From positions 1 through 23,505 of IMG/VR virus record IMGVR_UViG_3300025917_000059: a stretch of DNA of 23,505 nucleotides; one strand, 5' to 3'. Position numbers and translations under genes: made by a program. The DNA comes from a virus. The notes under the pieces were generated by a model. The model did no database searches, had not been told where the DNA came from, and worked only from the letters and a program-made list of their open reading frames with translations. Shown here in pieces: positions 20,397 through 23,505 of this stretch; position 1 is the stretch's first letter; each line of letters begins with the position of its first letter.

Positions 20397-22228
20397 ACGA
20401 TCTTTCCTTCTCCGGCTATCGGTCATTCGAGGCCACAATCGACGATCCGCTGCGCCTCAAGTGGAACGCCATGGCCAAGGACGTCCCGACAGATTGTCTG
20501 ATCCCGCTGCCGCAGCGGGCTCCGATCTCTGCCTTCAATGCCTGGGCAAATAAGGAAATAAAATTCGATCATGCGGAATCGGAATCGCTGGAGGTCTGGC
20601 AATCACCGACACAAACCTTTTCTGCAAAGCGCGGCGACTGCAAGGACTATGCGCTTTTAAAATATGCCGCACTGAAAAAGGCCGGCGTCGAAGTTCGCAT
20701 CGTCCTTGGTGAGATCAAGTCGGCGATGAAAACCAATCCGCAGCATGCCTGGTGCGCGGCCAATATTGATGGAATCTGGTATGCGCTCGACAACGACTTC
20801 GATCATCTCCAGCCGCTGCCCTACCTGAACTGGATTCCGTCCGCGGTCCTGCATGATTCCAGCGTGGTGAAGTTCGGGGCGGAATTCAGGATCAGCGACA
20901 TCGTGCCTCAATCATTTTCTTCGTCACTTCCGGAAAGCAACACCATGATGACGCCGCGCGTGGTCGACCTCTCGCACCACAACCAGGTGACCGACCTCAA
21001 GGCCACGGCGATGGCAGGGGTCTATGGGGTGATCCACAAGTCATCTCAGGGGTCAGGTTATCGGGATCCGGATTATGTTTCCCGTCGTGCGCAGGCCAAG
21101 GCCGCGGGTCTGTTATGGGGAGCCTATCACTTCAACGACGGATCGGATGTCGCCGCTCAGGTCGACTGGTTCCTGAAATGCGCGGCGCCGGATGACTCGA
21201 CGCTCCTTGTGCTCGATTTCGAGGACAATCCGAAATCCAACATGAGCATTGCACAGGCCGTTCAGTTTCTAAGGCTGCTGGAGCAAAAGACCGGCCGCAA
21301 GGGCGCGATCTATTCCGGCAACCGGCTCAAAGAAACCATTCATATTCTCGGATCGAATGACCGCGCCTATCTTTGCTCGCATCGTTTGTGGCTGTGCCAG
21401 TACGGCCCCAAGGCGGTTCTTCCCGCGGGATTCCCGAATTACTGGCTGTGGCAATATACCGGGGACGGAATCGGACCCGGGCCTCACGGCATCCCGGGAA
21501 TTCAGGGATCGGGCATCGATCTCAATGCCTATGATGGTGATCGAGCCAAGCTGAAATCGGAATGGGCCCCAGGTGGTCTTGAACAACCGGACGATCAGGT
21601 ATCCTCGCATGCGCGCCAGGCCGCGGCGGATGATGACGGTTCGGACGACGTACCGAATCCACAACCGGTGCCGCAGAACGTGCAGCCGCAATCGGCGGCC
21701 TACAGCCTCGACGTCGAGATCGTTCAGAGGAAACTCGATCGCTTGGGCTATCACGACGTCGGAGACATGGACGGCAAATGGGGCGGCAAGACCAAGGGCG
21801 CCCTGACGGCTTTCCTGAACGATCGCGGCGTCGATCTCGTGGTGAACGGCGGCCCTACGCCTGAGATAAACAACGTCATCTCGGCGGCATTGGCAGAAGG
21901 CTGGACGCGGCCGATCTCGGATACCCGCGCCAATGCTACCGCAAAGGATATCGCGCCCAAAATCGAGGCGGTGCGTCAGAGCCTGTGGCAGCGTTTCCTG
22001 GCCAAGATTACTGGAGCTGGAGCTGCGGGAACGGCGCTGGTGACCGGGGTCGGGAGTCAATTCGGCTCGGTCAACGATCAATTGAGTCCGGTCAAGCAGT
22101 TCTTCGCCAGCATTCCTGGCCCTGTCTGGTTCGGACTGATCGCGCTTGCTGCGCTCGCGGTCTATCTCAGTGCCAACAAATCCACCAATGCTACCGTTGC
22201 GGCCTACAACACAGGAAAGATCAACTGA
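20393..22228 (+). CDS. Four-part lysin: transglutaminase-like Cys protease + GH25 muramidase + PG-binding domain + C-terminal TM helix
   Basis: A 611-residue protein starting with TTG in a TTGA overlap. Residues about 45-140 match the bacterial transglutaminase-like cysteine proteinase family (C93): Cys83 in KRGDCKDYALLK, His118 in NPQHAW and Asp133 in YALDND form the expected triad. Residues about 188-390 are a GH25 lysozyme: Asp192 in VVDLSHHN, then YGVIHKSSQG, WGAYHF, and the catalytic D-x-E Asp275/Glu277 in LLVLDFEDNP. After an acidic linker, residues 438-480 (LDVEIVQRKLDRLGYHDVG) fit a peptidoglycan-binding domain. A membrane helix lies at about 576-593 (GPVWFGLIALAALAVYLSA). GH25 cuts between MurNAc and GlcNAc. 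The C93 substrate is not known. A second start at 20945 could give a lysin without the protease. Confidence 0.82.
   Translation: MNDLSFSGYRSFEATIDDPLRLKWNAMAKDVPTDCLIPLPQRAPISAFNAWANKEIKFDHAESESLEVWQSPTQTFSAKRGDCKDYALLKYAALKKAGVEVRIVLGEIKSAMKTNPQHAWCAANIDGIWYALDNDFDHLQPLPYLNWIPSAVLHDSSVVKFGAEFRISDIVPQSFSSSLPESNTMMTPRVVDLSHHNQVTDLKATAMAGVYGVIHKSSQGSGYRDPDYVSRRAQAKAAGLLWGAYHFNDGSDVAAQVDWFLKCAAPDDSTLLVLDFEDNPKSNMSIAQAVQFLRLLEQKTGRKGAIYSGNRLKETIHILGSNDRAYLCSHRLWLCQYGPKAVLPAGFPNYWLWQYTGDGIGPGPHGIPGIQGSGIDLNAYDGDRAKLKSEWAPGGLEQPDDQVSSHARQAAADDDGSDDVPNPQPVPQNVQPQSAAYSLDVEIVQRKLDRLGYHDVGDMDGKWGGKTKGALTAFLNDRGVDLVVNGGPTPEINNVISAALAEGWTRPISDTRANATAKDIAPKIEAVRQSLWQRFLAKITGAGAAGTALVTGVGSQFGSVNDQLSPVKQFFASIPGPVWFGLIALAALAVYLSANKSTNATVAAYNTGKIN
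20945..22228 (+). CDS. Possible internal-start product: GH25 endolysin without the protease domain
   Basis: ATG ATG at 20945-20950 is in frame with the long lysin (Met185, Met186) and lies just before the GH25 domain. It is preceded by GGAAAG (20932-20937) with seven bases of spacing, a usable ribosome site. Translation from here would make a 427-residue protein with GH25, peptidoglycan-binding and membrane parts. Many GH25 endolysins begin right at their first strand, as this product would. Whether both forms are made is not shown. Confidence 0.5.
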   Translation: MMTPRVVDLSHHNQVTDLKATAMAGVYGVIHKSSQGSGYRDPDYVSRRAQAKAAGLLWGAYHFNDGSDVAAQVDWFLKCAAPDDSTLLVLDFEDNPKSNMSIAQAVQFLRLLEQKTGRKGAIYSGNRLKETIHILGSNDRAYLCSHRLWLCQYGPKAVLPAGFPNYWLWQYTGDGIGPGPHGIPGIQGSGIDLNAYDGDRAKLKSEWAPGGLEQPDDQVSSHARQAAADDDGSDDVPNPQPVPQNVQPQSAAYSLDVEIVQRKLDRLGYHDVGDMDGKWGGKTKGALTAFLNDRGVDLVVNGGPTPEINNVISAALAEGWTRPISDTRANATAKDIAPKIEAVRQSLWQRFLAKITGAGAAGTALVTGVGSQFGSVNDQLSPVKQFFASIPGPVWFGLIALAALAVYLSANKSTNATVAAYNTGKIN

Positions 22229-22509
22229 TGCCCGCACTCATTCTCACCGTTGCCGGCTGGTTCGGAATCAGCCCGCTTCGCCTGATCATCTATGCGGTGT
22301 GTTTCTTCGCTGTCATCACCGCTGGCCTCACGATCCGCCAGCATTACGTCAATCTCGGCTATGCCAAAGCCATCGCCGCCGTCAAGAAACAGGATGACAG
22401 CGCGGTCGCCGCGGCCGAGAAGGTCGAACAAAAGGCATCCGTCTGCACCGAAAAAAGCGGCTGGTGGGACGTCGTGACGCAAAGCTGTAAGCTGGAGGAT
22501 ACACAATGA
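22228..22509 (+). CDS. Inner-membrane spanin-like protein (Rz-like)
   Basis: A 93-residue protein starting at ATG 22228, which shares its first base with the lysin stop (TGATG). It has one membrane helix at about 17-36 (PLRLIIYAVCFFAVITAGLT), followed by a charged helical periplasmic stretch (AKAIAAVKKQDDSAVAAAEK) and two cysteines (73 and 87). This topology is that of an i-spanin, which joins an outer-membrane lipoprotein to disrupt the outer membrane in lysis. The next gene encodes a short lipoprotein in an ATGA overlap, as for Rz/Rz1-type pairs. It is shorter than Rz, so the call depends partly on context. Confidence 0.62.
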   Translation: MPALILTVAGWFGISPLRLIIYAVCFFAVITAGLTIRQHYVNLGYAKAIAAVKKQDDSAVAAAEKVEQKASVCTEKSGWWDVVTQSCKLEDTQ

Positions 22510-22859
22510 AAAACTTATTGGTGTTGATGACGCTTGCGTTCGTTGTTTCCGGCTGTGCGGGCGTCTCTCCCGCCAGTATCGCTGGCGGGGAATGCAAGGT
22601 TTTCAAGGATCCCGGTTTCGCCGTGCGCGGCAAGCGGCTGAAGGACGATCAATGGATCGGAAAAACTCAGGAATCGGGAATTGAAGTTTGCGGCTGGAAA
22701 CGGCCCGCGGCTCGGCCAGCATCTCTTGATGCTAGGCCAGCCCCGGTTGCCGACGCGCCGGCGCCTTCGATCTCCGCCATGCCGCAAGTGCTGCCCGTCG
22801 CGACCCCCAAAAAGCATCATTGGTTCGACAAATTCCGCCGCAAGCCGGCGGCATCGTAA
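22506..22859 (+). CDS. Outer-membrane lipoprotein, spanin-like (Rz1-like)
   Basis: A 117-residue protein with a lipoprotein signal: MKNLLVLMTLAFVVSGC, with lipobox V-S-G-C and lipidated Cys17. The mature part has an Ala/Pro-rich stretch (RPAARPASLDARPAPVADAP) and a basic end (KKHHWFDKFRRKPAAS). Proline-rich lipoproteins next to an inner-membrane helical protein are typical o-spanins. It overlaps the previous gene by ATGA. It is longer than lambda Rz1 and has an extra cysteine-containing segment (GGECKVFKDPGFAVRGK), so it might be a general phage lipoprotein instead. Confidence 0.65.
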   Translation: MKNLLVLMTLAFVVSGCAGVSPASIAGGECKVFKDPGFAVRGKRLKDDQWIGKTQESGIEVCGWKRPAARPASLDARPAPVADAPAPSISAMPQVLPVATPKKHHWFDKFRRKPAAS

Positions 22860-22884
22860 GCGAAACCGGAATTGGAAATCTGGA

Positions 22885-23292
22885 ATGGAAAATTCGCTGG
22901 CCGTGATCGCGGTAAGCCTCTCGGCGATCACGCTGTTCGTCATGGTGGCAGAGAAACTGTTCGGCGGCGGCAACAAGCTGGCGGCGATGTTCGCCAAGCT
23001 CGACAAGGAGACAACTGCCGCCATTGCGACGATGCGCGCCGAGTTGGCGGGTCGGGTTGACGAATACGAAGACAACTACCGGGTTGGTCTCGATGCCATC
23101 AAGGCCAACATCCATGCGATGCAGATCGGTCTGTTGGAATTCCGCGCCAAGATGGCCGAGGAGTACATGCACAAGGGCGACTACGGCGCTGGCGTCCAGG
23201 AGATCAAGACCGACATGCGGGCAGGATTCAACCGGATCGAAGAGCGGCTGGGTCGCATCGAACGGCATGTTCCGCAGCACCCGCATGAATAG
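22885..23292 (+). CDS. Membrane-anchored coiled-coil protein, candidate holin or lysis regulator
   Basis: A 135-residue protein. The frame is open further upstream, but ATG 22885 is the first sensible start and is followed at once by a membrane helix (about 4-23, SLAVIAVSLSAITLFVMVAE). After a Gly-rich turn (FGGGNK) the rest is a long charged helix with heptad-like spacing (LAAMFAKLDKETTAAIATMR, then VDEYEDNYRVGLDAIKANIH and FNRIEERLGRIERHV). The single N-terminal anchor plus coiled coil is seen in some holins, antiholins and other lysis accessories. Its place at the end of the lysis block supports that reading. No separate holin is otherwise visible. Confidence 0.55.
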   Translation: MENSLAVIAVSLSAITLFVMVAEKLFGGGNKLAAMFAKLDKETTAAIATMRAELAGRVDEYEDNYRVGLDAIKANIHAMQIGLLEFRAKMAEEYMHKGDYGAGVQEIKTDMRAGFNRIEERLGRIERHVPQHPHE

Positions 23293-23303
23293 CCGGTGAT
23301 GCC

Positions 23304-23491
23304 GTGCGGATCGAGATCGAATGCCTCGCCGTCGTCAATCAGGGCGTCGACAAAATCTTGATCAAGACGACCGATGCGCTTCGGTTCCGGAAGAACAATC
23401 GATCCTCAACCTCTCGCAGGCGCGTGGGATCATGGAAACTGGAGAGTCTTATGAGGTCATCATCAACAAGCTGCCGAAGAAGGCCAACTGA
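23304..23491 (+). pseudogene. Small gene apparently split by a frameshift
   Basis: From GTG 23304 the reading begins with protein-like sequence (RIEIECLAVVNQGVDKILIK then TTDA) but changes near 23376 to an Arg/Ser-rich stretch typical of a wrong frame. Another frame then continues with protein-like sequence (SVPEEQSILNLSQARG then IMETGESYEVIINKLPKKAN) to a TGA at 23489-23491. A two-base excess in the GCGC at 23376-23379 would explain the shift and would join the parts as ...KTTDA-SVPEE.... About 61 residues would result. It could be a sequence error, a true frameshift mutation, or a shifted reading used by the phage. The function of the intact form is not recognised. Confidence 0.5.
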
Positions 23492-23505
23492 ACATCACGG
23501 CGATG

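Noticed and set aside
21269-22237. A 322-codon minus-strand open frame opposite the lysin.
   Set aside because: It covers conserved GH25 and peptidoglycan-binding coding sequence on the plus strand and lacks any recognisable domain.

Overview
The window is a compact, single-strand (+) block of late structural and lysis genes from a tailed phage or prophage with a lambda-like siphovirus (long, non-contractile tail) gene order. Genes abut or overlap by a few bases (ATGA, GTGA, TTGA and TGATG junctions) almost throughout. No stretch over about 65 bases lacks a gene, and no convincing internal promoter or terminator is visible. GC is high and third positions are GC-rich. Together with the protein types (DUF6441-like tail protein, bacterial transglutaminase-like cysteine protease, GH25 lysin), this suggests an alphaproteobacterial, Bradyrhizobium/Rhodopseudomonas-type host. 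That host call is inference. There is no integrase, repressor, terminase or tRNA in the window, so free phage versus prophage cannot be decided.

Layout. (1) Head, 1-3598: C-terminus of the portal protein, gpW-like head completion protein, S49 capsid protease with a nested in-frame scaffold gene (C/Nu3 arrangement), gpD-like decoration protein, and major capsid protein. (2) Accessory insert, 3608-7559: a DUF115/sialyltransferase-like Rossmann protein, a second gpD-like decoration domain fused to a lectin-like domain of lower GC, a GT9-like glycosyltransferase, two small helical proteins, and a class I methyltransferase. This insert lies between the capsid gene and the head-tail connector genes and reads like a capsid-surface display and modification cassette. 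(3) Connector and tail tube, 7556-9061: FII-like joining protein, tail terminator-like protein, a 56-residue Cys/His protein, tail tube protein. (4) Tail assembly, 9068-13173: G/GT-type tail chaperone with a canonical -1 slippery heptamer (CCCTTTC, 9415-9421), DUF6441-like protein, tape measure protein. (5) Tail tip and fibres, 13170-20396: a small tip protein, a 905-residue hub-like protein with three inserted repeats, a 73-residue protein, a 477-residue unknown tail protein, a fibre with tandem repeats, a 47-residue membrane/acidic peptide, and a second fibre-like protein. (6) Lysis, 20393-23292: an unusual four-part lysin (transglutaminase-like Cys protease + GH25 muramidase + peptidoglycan-binding domain + C-terminal membrane helix), a two-gene spanin-like pair, and a membrane-anchored coiled-coil protein that may be the holin. 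A small gene at 23304-23491 appears frameshifted.

Functionally, modules 1, 3 and 4 assemble head, connector and tail. The fibres and hub recognise the host, and the lysis block opens the envelope. The most unusual parts are the glycosyltransferase/methyltransferase/lectin cassette in the head module and the fused lysin. All family assignments come from reading the sequence without database searches.
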